A stretch of DNA of 64,000 nt from Gymnopilus junonius (taxonomy: Eukaryota; Basidiomycota; Agaricomycetes; Agaricales; Galerinaceae): contig JADNYJ010000206.1 of the NCBI GenBank assembly GCA_015501075.1, positions 1-64,000 of the forward strand, in the 5' to 3' direction. Both the position numbers and the translations under genes were made by a program. Under the pieces are notes generated by a model. The model was not told the DNA's origin and made no database searches. It saw nothing but the letters and a program-made list of their open reading frames with translations. How positions within the stretch are numbered: position 1 is the stretch's first letter; each line of letters starts with the position of its first letter. Below are positions 1 to 11,660 of this stretch, piece after piece.

Positions 1-95
1 TACAGAGGCGCTCATGAGATCAAGTGAAGAGTAGGGGGTGAAATCTGTTGAGAAAGTGCTCCAAAGTCACAAAAAATTCTATGGTCAGTGATATT

Positions 96-116
96 GGTTT
101 GAACTTAGTTCAAACC
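96..116. repeat. Perfect 21-nt palindrome, GAACT core
   Basis: The arms GGTTTGAACT and AGTTCAAACC are exact reverse complements separated by one T. It lies 21 nt from a second palindrome with the same GAACT/AGTTC core. The function is unknown; it could be a protein-binding operator or a hairpin from a small repeat. Confidence 0.7.
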
Positions 117-137
117 TCCATCATCCAGCCGAACCTT

Positions 138-160
138 GAACTGGACTTGAAGTCCAGTTC
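138..160. repeat. Perfect 23-nt palindrome, GAACTGGACTT arms
   Basis: The arms GAACTGGACTT and AAGTCCAGTTC are exact reverse complements around a single G. The GAACTGGAC arm recurs at 926-934 and again near 976. Confidence 0.7.
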
Positions 161-925
161 AGCCAGTAAATCTGGAATTCAGAAAATGTGCCGCGTGATG
201 CAACACACTTTGCATGGTGGCAAAACCCAACCCCCTCATGTGCGCCCCCACCAAAAGGCCCCAAATTGAAAAGGTGGCTGACTTATTTTTAAGCTTGCTG
301 CCCACTGCCCAGCTGCCCTGTAAGCCTTACACCATTTTTTGGCTTGCCACAATCCACAAAGTGTCTCTAGCTTGTAATTAGTGTACACCTAATAAATTTT
401 GAAAATATTAGAAATAAGCGAGGGTGAGATCTTGGCTTGATCATCTCATCGGCATGTCTGGCGGGCAAGCTTTGGCATGTGCACATTTGAAATAGGAGCA
501 TGATTGGATAAAGCACTGTTCATGAGCCCAGTCTTTGCTCTCTGCATAATAATTGCAGGGCATGAAGCTGTCAGAAATTTACTGTTATAGCCTTCTGCAT
601 CTTTGAGGATTTCTAAGAGAAGAGGACTTCAAATGGGCCTCTGATGCTGCCTTCCAGTTGAGCATTATGCTTCCTCATTTGATTATGTGATGTTGAATGT
701 ACTTTTCTTCAAATATTTTGGGGATTACTATCAATTAGATATGTAAATTTAATTACATGAAGGCCTTTGCGGAATTCAGTTGTATACTCCCACTTTTGAG
801 GCCATTTGCACACTGTAGTGGTGATTAGGTGAGCTTCCAGAGTTTGCCACCGCATTTTGATCCCGTGTTGCATGCCGCACTTTTCAAATCCCAGATGTCC
901 TCAGTTCAGCAAAATGGTGAACTTT

Positions 926-948
926 GAACTGGACTTTCGGTCCAGTTC
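926..948. repeat. 23-nt inverted repeat, GAACTGGAC arms with 5-nt loop
   Basis: GAACTGGAC, loop TTTCG, then GTCCAGTTC. It shares its arms with the palindrome at 138-160, so at least two copies of one hairpin motif occur within 800 bp. A further half-copy (GAACTGGAC) follows near 976. Confidence 0.65.
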
Positions 949-1584
949 TCAAAAGTCCATTTTGAACTTTGGTTCTGAACTGGACAACAGCATCCCTATT
1001 CAGCATGCAGGAACACCTATCCGATATATCAGCTATAGCACTTTCAGAACAATGTGATGCAATGCATTTGCTTTGCCTGCAGGTGGGTGGTACTGAAATA
1101 ACAGTCAGTTCGAGCCAGGATTTGGAATTATGAGTAGGATAAGAGTACTGTATGCAAGCATCGAAACATTGTGGAGGCTACTCATACTACACATCTCAAA
1201 GGTTAACAAGACTTATTAAGCCGAGCCCAGGTAGCTACACGGAAGTTAATATCAGTTGCAGGATAAATTATTCCAGCTGTCCCGCAATTCTGCACTCCAA
1301 AAAGGGACTCCATTCTTTTCTAACACTTTAATGCCCCATTTTATTTATTTAGGGCGTCAATGTATGGCCTATGAGAACTAAGTAAGTACACAGAATGCCG
1401 TTATACAATGATAAGTGTGGCGCTGTACAGCTAAGTCGTTCAGTGATTCGATATAGCAATAAGATGCACTGTAGTAGTCAGCGGCGGTGGCGGATCTCAT
1501 AATGAACCTATCGATTATGGAGCACGTGACGCGTCGGGCCACGCGATCACTAAATTGATCTTTGAAATGTTCTTCACCTTTGAC

Positions 1585-3205
1585 TTAGAATTCAACCACA
1601 GAGACCATGTCGGTATCGCAAGAAGTACGGCCATTATCGCACTTATTCAGCAGTTCTTTACTTACAATTTCTATTAGGCTACATCCTGAGGCACTTAGAG
1701 GAACCTGGCCAACGACTGAAGTGCATTCCGGTCTTTGAGGCCACACATCCGGACAATAAGCCATACTTTCGCGAAATCGCCACACCAAAGCAGGTAGTAT
1801 GCGAAGGGCGTGCACAGATACCAGCAGCGTGCTCCAATTGCTCCAAGATGTCACAGAATAGACAGGAGTTTGAGTCTGCTGGCACGTACAGTGTCAGAAA
1901 CAACACTGGTGCGTTTTGATCCCTTTTCCTGAAATTCGTTTTCATAGTCTTCTAGGCCTTCTCATAAAACTACATGCAAGGAAACTAGCTCTAGTATACC
2001 CAAGATTATCACGAGCTTCATGGCCAATCCTCTATTGCACCATTTCATCCAACTTTCATTCATCATCGATTTCAAGCTCAACGAGTATCCCATCCTCGAC
2101 AGACCCTTCGTCTTATGCTGCAATGTCAGCATCGAGCCAGCAGACATGACTTACATCATGAAGCTCATTCTCGGTCAGCTCCGAGGACGCAGTCGACAAG
2201 GGCTTCCAGGGGATGCTGCAAGTCAAGAAATCCGCCTCTCTGAATGCACACGAGGCATAGACGATACGCGGATGGAGATCTGGAAGAACGCGAAGAAGGG
2301 CGCGACGGAGAAAGGGTTTACAAATGCTCCTGTGGAGTGGTCGATTTCGCAGTGAGAGGTAGTGAGCAGATGATACCCTGCGCTGTGATGATCACAGAGG
2401 ACTTGATGGAGCGATTGAAAGCTGGTGTTGGGTTTGAAATGGAGAGCGCTCTGATGCCTGGCAGAAATCAGGTCTCGCTTTCTCGTGAATCGTGCATTGA
2501 ATACGTTGTACATTATTCTTGACTTTTCACTACTGATTGTTTTTATGTACAGTTTCATCAACATGCACATCCGATCCGACAAGAAGAACCAACTGCGACT
2601 GCGTGCCCATATGAACCAAGTGACATCGACAAGCTCAGGGTTCTGACGACGCTGAGTAGATTGTGAATTACGTTTACTATTAGTTATGATATTGGATTGT
2701 TTAGGTCTTTTAGTTGTACTCGTATGCTTCTCCATTAATGTGAGCGTTACACTCTCGAAACCTCTTCTTTTTGGCCAAGATGATGCTCGATGCTCCCGCA
2801 AGATATCCTTGATCAACTCTGGGTCCTAACTGGTAGACATTTCTGTGGTTCTGACACTTTTTCCAGTACTGAAGGCCTTTCTTGCAGTTGTTCCTTACTG
2901 GACTCGAAACTTAGTCAACATTACTGTGCCTGATGCATAGAGTAGTTACCCGGATCAACAATGGGCTTAACCTTATGTTTAAAACGCGTTGAATTTTTGT
3001 GCAGGCACGTCTGAACGTCCTCTAGGAATGTTTCGCAGCCTTCAGGAGCCTCTCGTAGGTGTTTTTGAACTTTATTCATCCCTGATCTTTTGAATGAAAT
3101 AACTCCCTTTGTAGGATCGTAACAAATACATGCTTCGCCATTAAATGTAATCCAACAGCAGACCCCCTCTGAAAAATATCAAACAATACACAATAATGTG
3201 CCGCA
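1585..3205. other. Stretch with open frames but no recognised gene
   Basis: Several overlapping open frames occur on both strands, the longest about 200 codons on the minus strand at 2223-2816 and 111 codons on the plus strand at 2020-2355. None has a motif I recognise and their overlap makes most of them shadows. A degraded gene near 2020-2520 on the plus strand is possible but not supported. Confidence 0.35.
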
Positions 3206-4475
3206 TTACAGGCATTGACTGTACTGTGAGTGAGGATAGGTAAGTCGTGATACTCTTCGATAAACCAGAGATTACTGACGTATGGGTTCGAGACCTGGCA
3301 GGTGTAAGGAGCGGCGCACACTGTCGAAAAACATCAGTACTTTATATGATCGCCTATATATGGCAAGCTACCTGTAGGTCCTGTGAATCCAATTCCTCCG
3401 CACTGTGCCCAGTGGGCAGCTGTAGCGCCGGTGGAGGTGGTAGCGGGAGGAGTGGTGGTGGGGATGGTAGGGGTGGTGGTAGGTGTTGTGGTAGGGGTGG
3501 TAACGGGTGGACAGAGGTACCAGATCCGGTTGACACTGGTCCAGGACGAGGTTGGAGAGGCCGAACCAGTTAAGAGTATCAGTCTCGTGCTCTGGGACAG
3601 TGTGGCCTACTCCTTGTGCGAGGATAGCTTGGACGTTGGGGCCGAAAGAAGCACGGGAGTAACCAGCCTGTGGGTCGCTGGTGGTGTTGGTGACTGGGTC
3701 TGGCTGACGTTGAAGATGTTGGTCCATTGCTTGATTTCTTCCCAAAAGTTCTGAGGATAGAGAGTGGTATCACTGTCGGAGAGGTAAGTGAAGAAATTTA
3801 ACAAATAACAAAAGAGTATACTGACACAGTACCGTGCCAGAATTGGACCTTTGGACGAACTCCAGTGTATCCAGGATAGTACGACCTGACTCGGTCGCCC
3901 CACTGTTGTGGAGTGAGAATCAATTCACCCGTTGAGCATTGCGAGTTCCAGGCACTGGGTCCTGCGAAGCAACCGTCGGGAACGCCAGAGTAGAGAGAGC
4001 CGGCAGCGAAAAGGTCGGGATAGGCACCCATGAGGACATTGGTCATCATCGCTCCGGAAGACGTGCCAGTAGCAAAGACACGCGTGGCGTCGACGCCCCA
4101 GTTGGAGATGGCGTAGCGGACAATGTTGGCGATTCCGAGCGAGTCGCTTCCTCCGTTATGGGTGAGCGAGGCGGTGGATGCGACGTCCCAGCAACCACCG
4201 GCAGTGGGTGCGTTGGGGTATACGACCAAGAAACCGTGTTGGTCTGCTAGCTGGGCGAGACTTGTGCCTTGGAAGTAAGCCTGAGCCGTTCCGGAGCAGT
4301 AATGCATGGCAATGATGAGAGGGGTGGGGGTGGCTAGAGCTGTTGGCTTGTAGAGGTACATCTGGACATTGGTGGGGTTGGCACCGAAGTTGACGGTAAC
4401 CTGCTGGAGCGTGCTCGAAAGAGCGCTCACTGAGGTTGCAGCAGCCGCGAGCAGGAGGGACTTCACAGCGAACAT
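3206..4475 (-). CDS. Secreted CE1-type esterase (acetylxylan/feruloyl esterase-like) with C-terminal CBM1; two apparent frameshifts
   Basis: Probable extracellular esterase that removes acetyl or feruloyl groups from xylan. The start at 4475 gives a hydrophobic signal peptide of about 18 residues ending SVSA. The body carries the PHB-depolymerase/CE1 alpha/beta-hydrolase pattern, with nucleophile motif GTSSGAM and late His in GVGHTVPE. A Thr/Pro linker leads to a CBM1 (HWAQCGGIGFTGP ... NPYYSQCL). GT-AG introns at 3825-3773, 3371-3321 and 3279-3224 restore the frame perfectly. Two breaks remain. Near 3700 the frame jumps by one base between NVSQ and the conserved DPQAGYS segment, and near 3560 it jumps back between WFG and the linker. 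The two cancel. A 41-nt GT-AG intron could explain the first, but it would delete plausible coding sequence. Esterase-plus-CBM1 identity is firm; substrate is inferred. Confidence 0.85.
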
Positions 4476-4520
4476 ATTGAGCTTTTGTTGCGATGCCGAT
4501 CCTGAAGGATGGGTGGGTTC

Positions 4521-4528
4521 ATTTTATA
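4521..4528 (-). promoter_or_regulatory. TATA box for the CE1 esterase
   Basis: TATAAAAT on the minus strand, 46 nt upstream of the esterase ATG at 4475. The distance fits a short 5' leader. Inferred from position and sequence only. Confidence 0.5.
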
Positions 4529-4590
4529 GTCGATGAAGTGTTTGTCCGCAATAGTTTAGCATCAACCTTAAAGGTAAAAATAGCATGACA

Positions 4591-5183
4591 TTAAGCACGT
4601 TGCGTAACGTCGGCTGCACTCAAAGGTTTGCCCATGCTTTGATAGATGGCGATCCGTTCATCGATATTCCAATTCTTGATATTTATCCGGACAGAACACA
4701 GGGTTTTCAGTTCATTCTCGGTCGCGTGGTATGCTGTCTGACGGTTAGGTGGTGCTCCAGGCGACGGTGACGAGGTAATAGACGAGTTTTGTCCGAAGAT
4801 TTTCACCTTGATCTTCCAAGTCTCAATACCTTGAATACCCCATGATCTTCTTCCTTGGCACCTTCTTCTCCATCCTGTTTCCGCCTATGATGCGTCCCAG
4901 TCAAGTCAAAGTGGTACAAATACTCATTCCTTGTACCTCGGTCGCGTGGTGGAGGTCGAGGAACAAGATCGTTAACTGAATTCGAGATTAGACGCCTTCC
5001 GCGGCGCCACGTGCGCAAAACGGTGATCCGTGAACGAACTTTCTCCGACGTAGTCCAATTTGTCTCCAAAATTTTGAGCGTACAGGCCCGGCGAAGGCAG
5101 CGACCATCGATTACCCTGCCCTTGGGTTCCGCACTTGTAAGTATATCCAGAAACATCGGCAAACCTCTTTCGGACCCGTACAC
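4591..5183 (-). CDS. Hypothetical protein, apparent one-base frameshift
   Basis: I do not recognise this family. Two abutting frames on the minus strand look like one protein. The first (from 5183) is Arg/Lys rich and contains EYLYHFDLTG; the second ends at 4591 with KIFGQNSS, a Ser/Pro tract and an amphipathic region NWNIDERIAIYQSMG. They would join as one chain if a G were missing in CAAGG near 4828. No GT-AG intron of normal length fits. No signal peptide or membrane segment is evident. It may be a pseudogene or an unannotated agaric-specific protein. Confidence 0.35.
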
Positions 5184-6195
5184 TTCGTCTGGTTAAGGTA
5201 CTAGGTACATTCTTTATTTATCGCTCATTGGCCATCCTTGACAGAAGCTATTAATACTCTCTATATGGATATCCAGTCAGCTATTGCTGACACTGACTCC
5301 ACACGCTCTCCTGCTTGTTAAACTATGTCCATAAGAAGAACAGGACATTTTCCTGGATACTTGGAAGTTGGGAGCGAAGCTGTTCGATGAAAATTTGAGC
5401 AAGGAGGGAGACCGCTATTTTGGGAAACACCTCGAATCACTCATCTTTGAATTTGATGTAACACCTCATCCTGACACCCTCTTCGTAAGTTTGATCAAGC
5501 GATTCAATGCCAGGTATAGTGCAATCAATCCAATTATAAATAAATTAGTGTGCAAATGGTTAGTCGATTCAGAGCTGTTCTGGCGCATAATGCAAGGCAT
5601 TCAGGGAACACATCGGACGTTCTAACTTTTGATTCGACTCTTTTATTACGCTGGCACTGGGATGACGAGGAACACTCAGAGACGCCTCTTCTCGGCAGCG
5701 GTTTCCAGCGACTCGTTTGCAACAAAAATTCAGAAGTGAAAACGATGAATAGCATGGTATTATTCTTACCAGTAACTCTTCTGTTTTGTTACTATGATGA
5801 CTGTATTAGTGTTTCTACGGACTGGGATAAGGGATTATTCTCTTTAAGGTCTCTTTGGAAATTTGGTAAATTGACTCTGTCATACAGCTGACATTTTAGC
5901 TGACTTCCGGTCAGGAAGAGACAAACCCCACCGTCTGGAGAAGGTATATCACATATACATGTGCTACACAGATTTTTTCCCTTGACAAGCGAGGCGTACT
6001 AGTTCGTTTATTTACGACTGCAAAAAGGGGGAAAGCAAAGGCCTGGAACGGCAAAGTGGGCATGTAGTCCGGACTAAGTCTCGGCCCTCGAAGCCTTATC
6101 TGAGTTTGAACTAATTTTTACCTTGGCGCATTCTTCACTTTCACTTTCTTACGCCCATCAAGGGAGCTTTCTTCAGACTGGCAAGAGTTGCTGAT
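5184..6195. other. Gap with weak plus-strand exon candidates
   Basis: Plus-strand frames at 5368-5486 (ending at a GTAAGT donor) and 5564-5748 could be two exons of an unrecognised gene: the first reads GDRYFGKHLESL, the second FDSTLLLRWHWDDEE. I find no family, stop context or full exon chain. The rest holds nothing recognisable. Confidence 0.25.
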
Positions 6196-8265
6196 ATGTC
6201 GTAAGCGCCTAAGCTAAACGAAGAGGTCTACTTTCCTTCATTCCCTCTCCTTCTGACCTTCTTACCGTCTGTCTGGCGAACAAGGAACTCTATTACTTTG
6301 CCAAACTCTAACTTTCGAATCGGGACCTCATAGTTAAAATTGGCAACAATGCCGTCTGGGAATACCTCCTCGCTAATCCAGTGCAGGGGTCACGAGTGCG
6401 CAGATTAGAAATTCGAAGGCAAAACTCCTCAGGCTATGGTCCTTTAAACCAGAAAGAGAGACTTCCAGTTGGCCAGCCTTACTTGGACGAGGCTCTAGAT
6501 ATACATCCCAATCTGGAAGAAGCCGAGAAGTTCGAAAGCTTGTTTATACTAGCTCTGCGTTCGATGAGTAACCTTGAGAGCTTTACTTGGGACCGATGGC
6601 CACCGTTAATCTATCAAGGACATGACGTTCTGGGGGAAAAACCTAACGGGAACTTATTCTGACAACATCTGGACAACTATTCGGGATTACACGCAGCTCT
6701 CAAAGCTGAAGGTCGTTGACCTTGGACGACGTGATGCCTTTTATCCCTACCCTCATCCTATTTTTGGAAGCTCGGTACGCAATTCAAAGATTTGCATCAC
6801 ACATGTCAGCATTAACATGTGCAATTTCCATATCTCAGCTGTTCGATAAAAAAATCTCACGCATGTGGACCTCAAGTTTTATTACTCTCCTGTCGATCTT
6901 GCAGAGGGCACGGGCACAGGAATTAATGGAGGTACCAATGACGATGAAGGCGTATTGCTTCCCGGAAGGGTTAAGACTGACCGTCTTCGTCAGCTGCTTC
7001 ACTCCTACCAAAATCTTGAGGTTTGTCTTCTCCTTTATTATTCTGTGTGTACAAAGCTGATTCACACCATTGTTCCCGAAGTGGCTTTCGCTGTCAATCT
7101 TTGATGGAAAATTCTTGGGATTCTGGGGAAATCCATTCACTGATATCAGCTCCATCTTATCGGCTGTCATATGGCCTCGACTCCATACAATTTCGCTTCA
7201 CGATATCCTAGTCCGCAGCGACATCATGGCCAATTTTCTACTTAGGCACCCGGGAATTACGTCTTTGTCTGCGTTTCTTTCCCTTTCCGAAGAGGATCTT
7301 CCCCCAGCCCCTTTTTCATTAGATTCACTGCAGCCTAACGTCCTTCCGAAGATTGAGACTCTGTGTCTTCCGCCGCAGAATATTAATATTAGGTCTCTTA
7401 TGAAAGCAATTACATAGCCATCGACGATACGAAAGCTCCATTACATAGAGCAATGTGACTGGAGTACCATCAACGATGAAGAGGACAGAGATCTTTCTAT
7501 GTTGGACGACCTATGGGGCGTGCCAGAAAATTTGAGGAGAAACAATTGCGGACAGGACGGTGGCCATAACTGGGTGCCCTTGGTCGATATGCATAACCTG
7601 CGTTCTCTGGCTGTGAGATCTGTGAGAAGGTTCAAACAGCTAGAGGAAGTGGCCGAGTTAATGCCAGACCTGCAGCGTCTCACAATTCGGAGATATGCCA
7701 TTTCAATCTCTGGTGCGCATCCTGGTAACCTCTCGCCTATTCAATACAACTAACATGCAGTACAATAGTCCTGCACCACATACCCAGTGGTTGCCCTACC
7801 TTTCCCGATGGTCTCATCTGAAAACAGTCGAAGGTATCCACTTATGGCCTCTTACTCGTGGTAAAGCGTCAGAGTCGCTGTGGAAATTCTGGCGGCGTGC
7901 CAGTATATTGAACGAGTTCCATGGAAAGATGGCGTAATAATCAACTTCCGCAACGGGAGTTTTTCAATAGATAGCAAACAGCCTACCCTCATTAGATATT
8001 GCTTTGAATTGGATGTGGCTGGAACTTCAGTGAACCTGTATGTAAGTTGACTTATCCATAATAACAATTTCGTCTTGTGTATAACAATGAAATACAAGGA
8101 CAGCAACTCACAAGCAACGTACACAATCTACTGCTACGCACAAGCGGCCCGTTTCAACCGGTGTGGGCTGTCAAAAGTTGCCATTTCAGAAAAATGAACT
8201 TGCAACATATCTTTGGGCCCCACGAACTTCTAGATTTTGAAAATCAGATGAACGTCAGTTCCTGA
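6196..8265 (+). pseudogene. Decayed F-box/LRR-like gene with several in-frame stops
   Basis: The remains read as an agaric F-box protein: an N-terminal APKLNEEVY ... PSPSDLLTVCLANKELY segment typical of the F-box, then VWEYLLANP and a long leucine-rich-type region (SMSNLESFTWDRW, LSKLKVVDLG, HNLRSLAVRS, MPDLQRLTIRR). F-box proteins recruit substrates to SCF ubiquitin ligases. The frame is broken repeatedly: TAA at 6202 right after ATG-TCG, TAA at 6309, TAG at 7415, a one-base shift in the A-run near 6848, and others near 6230, 6640 and 7890. Three stops (TAA, TAA, TAG) fit C-to-T changes of CAA/CAG codons. Plausible introns remain, for example about 6775-6837. This looks like a genuine pseudogene rather than a handful of base-call errors. 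Confidence 0.7.
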
Positions 8266-8755
8266 TACTCGGGAGTCGTTATCATACAGAAATAACTCAA
8301 TTCCAATTAATTTGACCTTGAATGGGAACTGCGCACCAACTACCAATGAGCCCTCAGTGCCACCATTCTGCTCAAGACGTAGCGCTTCTCTCCTATCAAT
8401 TGTTATCTAAATATGAGCCGCCTTATGACTCCCATCAATCCTTTGTCGATCGTACAAAGGCTTACTGTTCAACCATCGCGGTCTCATGTCCGCCCCCGCT
8501 CCAAATTAGGAATAGGCGCTTGCACATCCGGTCCCAAAATAGGCTAGTATTTGTACACCACCGCCGTTGTTTGGCTACCAAATCCCGACATTCCTTGGAT
8601 TTGGAAGGTTGATCTGACTCATGACCTAATTCTAGCGCGCATTTGACACTAAAGTGGGTGACAAAGGAAGCGGCGCGTATCCGGCTACTCGGGCATCCCG
8701 CCCTCGACGTTCGGGAATGGCTAAAAGCGGTAGTCGCGAATCAACGAGCGCCGCC

Positions 8756-8763
8756 TATAAAAG
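8756..8763 (+). promoter_or_regulatory. TATA box for the DUF6699-like gene
   Basis: TATAAAAG, 115 nt upstream of the ATG at 8878, in a GC-rich promoter. Transcription would start near 8790, leaving a leader of roughly 90 nt. Confidence 0.5.
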
Positions 8764-8877
8764 CGCAAATCCCGCCTCGACATTGACTCAGACAGATCTT
8801 CCCGCTGTCCCTCCTGCCCGCGTCTGACATTGCCCGTCACCTAGCGCCCCCGCCGCCGAATACTACCGCCCACCGCT

Positions 8878-9742
8878 ATGAACCCATACGCCGCCAGCCA
8901 AGATACATCGTCATGGGGCACGAGTGTCGGCTCTCCTTCTTCGAAGCAGGTAACATCGCCTTCTTTGTCTTCGTGGGGCACCGTTCAGTCGAAGTCGCCG
9001 TCGGGCACCGCTACGCCAACTTCTTTCGGACACCCAGGATCACTGTTGAGTGAGTCTTCTTGGGGATCACAGACCACGCTCGTGAATTCTCCCCAGGGAA
9101 ACTGGCCAACATCATCCCCCGTGTCGTATATCGGTTCTTCTGCGTCGTCGACAACGTTGGTCAGTCCAGCAATTCCTGTCGGAGTTCAAGGTGTGTATTC
9201 CATGTTGAATTTTTCCATGTATGGATCTCAACCATCGTGATCCGATCGTGATAGCTCTTCCCCATTTGGGACGCCCGACTCAGGGTGTCATCGGTCTCAA
9301 CCCAGCACTTCAAGATGGCCGTCTGTGCTTCAATTTTGCCAATCCTCCTCCTCCTCCATCTCCGTCTGAGAGCCGTATTTACGGGATCTGTCATAGTTCA
9401 GCGTTTAATCCTTCCATGTCCTATGCCCAGATTAATTTTGAAGGTTTCCCACACTGGGTTCTGAGAATGGAACTGCCTCAAGCCTTAACAGTGTTCACGA
9501 TTCTTCAACACGTCTATCAATTTCTTCAAGAGCCCGACATGCAAGGCACACAATTTGCTCGGCCCGGTGGCCACAATCATCACCAATTGTCCTACAGTAG
9601 AGATGCTAAGTCTCCTTCCGCTCATCCTTACGTGGGCAAGAAACGCATCCTGTGCCTGGGTCCCAGAACTTTATTCGCCGGTCTGACACCAGCACCAGGC
9701 GCTAACAGCTGGACCATCCACCTCATCCCTATATCCCACTAA
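8878..9742 (+). CDS. DUF6699-like protein with Ser/Pro/Gly-rich N-terminus
   Basis: 266-residue protein from two exons: 8878-9190, intron 9191-9254 (GTGTGT...GATAG, 64 nt), and 9255-9742. The first 100 residues are low complexity with repeated SSWG motifs (SSWGTSV, SSWGTVQ, SSWGSQ). The C-terminal 150 residues resemble the DUF6699 domain common in agaric genomes: LNPAL near its start, FPHWVLRM in the middle, and PYVGKKRILCLG with WTIHLIPI at the end. No signal peptide or membrane span. The biochemical role of the family is unknown to me. The gene is intact and has a clear TATA box. Confidence 0.65.
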
Positions 9743-10263
9743 TCAAGTATTTTAAATTTGAAAAGTTATATCGACGTCTTCAACAAGATGATAGTCATAA
9801 TTTCAAGACGCAATGTATCTCATCAAGAGGAGACGAGTTGGACTCGCCCTATTCTCCTCCAAACCCCATCTTATACCCATCTGTTCTTCTCGGACACTCA
9901 AACTTGTGACTTGTTGCTTTGTTATCGCTCTGTCGCTCTCCACTCTCCTTTCCGAACAAAAATCAAGGACTTCAAACTAATGAACGCAGCAATCCCCAAG
10001 ACTTAAATTATTAGATATTGTGAAGAATCCCCGGAAAATGTTGTAATATTAAGTAAAACTCACGATCTTGACCTACATATGTATACTACACTGTGGTTGT
10101 TGTATAACACTGTTGCATTGAATACACCTCTATACGCTGTCGTCCGGCTGAAATAATGTAAATCTAATAACGTCATTGGTTGGCGCTTTGTGTGAAATAA
10201 ATGGTGCGGCACGCCACAGACGTTGCTCACTGGCACGCCCCGCTCTTTGACCGCTAGACAGTC

Positions 10264-11660
10264 ATGACTGCTCTACCCCTCGACGTGCTCAGCAAGATAA
10301 TTGGCCAACTTGACCCACTCAATGCGGCAGATATCATATCCTTGCGGTCGCTTTCCCTCTCGTCTCATTCCATTCTGCACTTTGCTCAAATGGCTTTGTT
10401 CTCTGAGATTGGCCTCCTGCTGCATTCGCACAATCCGAAATCATCATTAAAGCAAGTTATGCGTCTGAAAGACGTGGTCCTAATGTCGTCCCCCCACATT
10501 GCTCATTGCATTCGGTCCTTCAAATTGGGTTTAGCCGTCCACAAGGTCCGGGATTTAGAGACAGTTGCACCCGCTTTGGAAGAGCTGGAACGGATCTTGC
10601 CAAGTCTCGGTAACATACGAAATTTCGAGTTACGCTATACCCTATGGAAAGACTCAAATTGGCAGAATAAGTGCCTGGATTGGCTGTCCCTTAGCCCAGG
10701 GTTTTGTCGAGCAGTGGGAGAAGTGGTCAATTCTCCAGGTTTGGTCCGACTGCGCCTTGGCCGAGTGAAGAACTTTCCAATGAGCATGCTTATGGACCGT
10801 GCCATTACGATTGACCTTGATATTGAACAACCATACGTCATCGATATCAAGGTTATTAACGTTATTCCTTCGTCAAAGCCGAGTGCCGCAACTTTCGTAG
10901 ATGGTGACGTACATTCTTCACGCCACGGCCAAGTCCGCTCTTACAAGATTGGAAAAGGGTCAATCGTGCATGGCCTTTCAACGGAGACTATCATATCGAC
11001 AAGGAGCGGCCCTATGCAATCAGCCTCCCTGGATTTGACTACGCGTTCGACTTCAGCAATTTACAAGAACTCTGTGTGTTTTGGAGCCTGACAGATGATA
11101 AACGCAAAATGAAACAATCAGTTCCTTCCAGCCCTCTATTGAGACCTTTACGTGTACAGGTAGGTCTCAACGCTCTCGCATAGCTCATTTTATTGACTGA
11201 AAACTCACCACTACTAGTATACAATAAAGAGGTTTCCTTTTCCGGTCTTGCGCGCACACTTCTTGACCAACCGCTACCCAATTTAACCACATTACGCATC
11301 GATACGACAAGATATTTTACTTTGATTCACCACGGCGATCCATTCTATGGTTTACCCGAGGAATTGCCCTACTTTCTGGCCAAAATGCTCTTGAAGAAAT
11401 CTCAATATCACTGACCTCGAAAATGTGGCAAGAACTATTGACGCCATGATTTACAGCGATTTGATACACCATTCACCTCAAGCGCATTCCCTTGTCTGAA
11501 GATCTTCCATATGGAGTTGTACTTTTGGACCGCTTCAAAAATCGCTGATTCGCAAGCATTTTTGGATAGGCTGAATCTACCAGGGAAATACGTATCTCAA
11601 CTGGACAGACTAACGTCCATGCCGAACGTGGTCTTTTCTTGTATAGCGGAGTTGTATTAG
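10264..11660 (+). pseudogene. F-box-like gene with apparent frameshifts
   Basis: The N-terminus (ALPLDVLSKIIGQLDPL ... LRSLSLSSHSILHFAQ) has an F-box-like pattern, followed by a leucine-rich-type body. The reading frame runs to about 10908, then must shift one base to continue as TFFTPRPSPLLQDWKR ... GFDYAFDFSNLQELCVFW, which is clearly coding. Another shift falls near 11392 before ALEEISISL, and the C-terminus is read as FPCLKIFHMELYFWTASK, ending at TAG 11658. An intron lies near 11150-11215. It could be a pseudogene or an intact gene damaged by assembly indels: unlike the F-box copy at 6.2 kb I find frameshifts but no convincing nonsense codon in the body. Substrate unknown. Confidence 0.6.

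Larger units (their letters stand above)
1..1584. other. Intergenic stretch, no gene recognised
   Basis: No open frame here shows a recognisable family or a plausible exon chain. The stretch is moderately AT-rich and contains three palindromic motifs annotated separately. It could be old mobile-element debris, but I see no transposase or terminal repeat to prove it. Confidence 0.5.

Noticed and set aside
2223..2816. 197-codon minus-strand frame
   Set aside because: Composition looks random, no family motif, and it overlaps better-looking plus-strand frames.
3286..3296. GGTTCGAGACC matching a tRNA B box
   Set aside because: It lies inside the CBM1 exon on the opposite strand and has no A box or stems.
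3383..3754. Plus-strand frame rich in Val/Gly
   Set aside because: Antisense of the Thr/Pro linker and catalytic end of the CE1 esterase.
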